A stretch of 6,347 bases of DNA from Acetobacteraceae bacterium (GTDB lineage: Bacteria; Pseudomonadota; Alphaproteobacteria; Acetobacterales; Acetobacteraceae), in NCBI GenBank assembly GCA_947478535.1, contig CANJXD010000346.1:1-6347 (forward strand), given 5' to 3'. The notes below the pieces were generated by a model. It did no database searches and was not told where the DNA came from. It saw only the letters and a list, made by a program, of their open reading frames with translations. A program made the translations under genes and the position numbers. Shown here piece by piece: positions 6,159 to 6,347 of the stretch (the first letter of the stretch is position 1; the number at the start of each line of letters is the position of its first letter).

Positions 6159-6347
6159 CACCCGAATCCCTCCTGTTGCTTCGCCGCCGCGCCCCACAGA
6201 CGAAATGCCTCGGAAGCCGGCACTTCGCCGCGTTCGATCATGCCCTGCCAGACGCCGCAGGCATCGACGAAATTCGGGATGCTGCCGGGGAACATGGCGT
6301 AGGAAATGCCCTCCGCCAATTCCACTTCCGGCACCGCTTCCCGATAG
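6158..6347 (-). CDS. C-terminal fragment of an unrecognised protein (5' partial, runs off window)
   Basis: Translating the minus strand from 6346 gives an open frame of 62 residues ending at TGA 6158-6160. It contains EVELAEGISYAMFPGSIPN, then FVDACGVWQGMIERGEVP and a final KQQEGFG. The frame has sensible codon use and balanced composition, unlike the Arg/Pro-rich shadow frames nearby. Its stop overlaps the RidA-like ATG by one base, and its last codons supply that gene's Shine-Dalgarno, so it is almost certainly the upstream cistron of the same operon. I do not recognise the family from this tail. Given the neighbours, a metabolic enzyme is plausible, but nothing in the fragment shows a reaction. 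Confidence 0.75.
   Translation of the reverse strand, partial: YREAVPEVELAEGISYAMFPGSIPNFVDACGVWQGMIERGEVPASEAFRLWGAAAKQQEGFG
6169..6174 (-). promoter_or_regulatory. Strong Shine-Dalgarno AGGAGG for the RidA-like gene
   Basis: A full-consensus AGGAGG on the minus strand is embedded in the last codons of the upstream gene. It is 10 nt from ATG 6158 and 7 nt from GTG 6161. Its strength suggests the RidA-like protein is translated well even though it is a downstream cistron. Confidence 0.8.

Noticed and set aside
5775..6197. Longer RidA-like start at 6197
   Set aside because: It would add 13 residues overlapping the upstream gene. The AGGAGG and the overlap arrangement favour ATG 6158 (or GTG 6161).

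Overview
The window is very GC-rich, with dense coding, long spurious antisense frames and G/C-biased third codon positions. That pattern, plus the gene content, suggests an alphaproteobacterium of the Rhodospirillales/Acetobacteraceae kind (Roseomonas-like). This placement is inferred from composition and protein style, not from a marker gene. I see no rRNA, tRNA, CRISPR array, insertion sequence or phage gene.

Layout. (1) 1-1092, plus strand: a membrane-anchored protein, open at its 5' end, with a Pro/Ala-rich linker and a C-terminal domain carrying an HELSH zinc-peptidase motif. (2) 1114-3423, minus strand, tail to tail with the first gene: a transmembrane Hanks-type Ser/Thr kinase with a long Pro-rich linker and a DUF4384-like extracytoplasmic domain. 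(3) 3424-3622: a 199-bp divergent intergenic region with a plausible kinase promoter. (4) 3623-4768, plus strand: a Gfo/Idh/MocA-family oxidoreductase. (5) 4775-5644, minus strand: a CitE/HpcH-type CoA-ester lyase. (6) 5645-5774: a spacer with inverted repeats and the look of a dispersed intergenic repeat. (7) 5775-6158, minus strand: a RidA-family protein that lacks the usual catalytic Arg. (8) 6158-6347, minus strand: the C-terminal 62 residues of an unrecognised protein whose stop codon overlaps the RidA-like start.

How the genes may work together. The left half is an envelope/signalling pair. The kinase and the putative peptidase share one plan: a single membrane span, then a Pro/Ala-rich stalk, then a globular domain. 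The right half looks like small-molecule catabolism: a sugar- or polyol-type dehydrogenase, a C-C lyase acting on CoA esters or related acids, a Rid protein and an unknown partner. The last gene, the RidA-like gene and possibly the lyase could form one minus-strand transcript. No substrate can be named from this window. The most unusual items are the uncharacterised HExxH protein beside the sensor kinase, the G9 tract just after the kinase membrane span, and the Arg-to-Trp change in the RidA-like protein.
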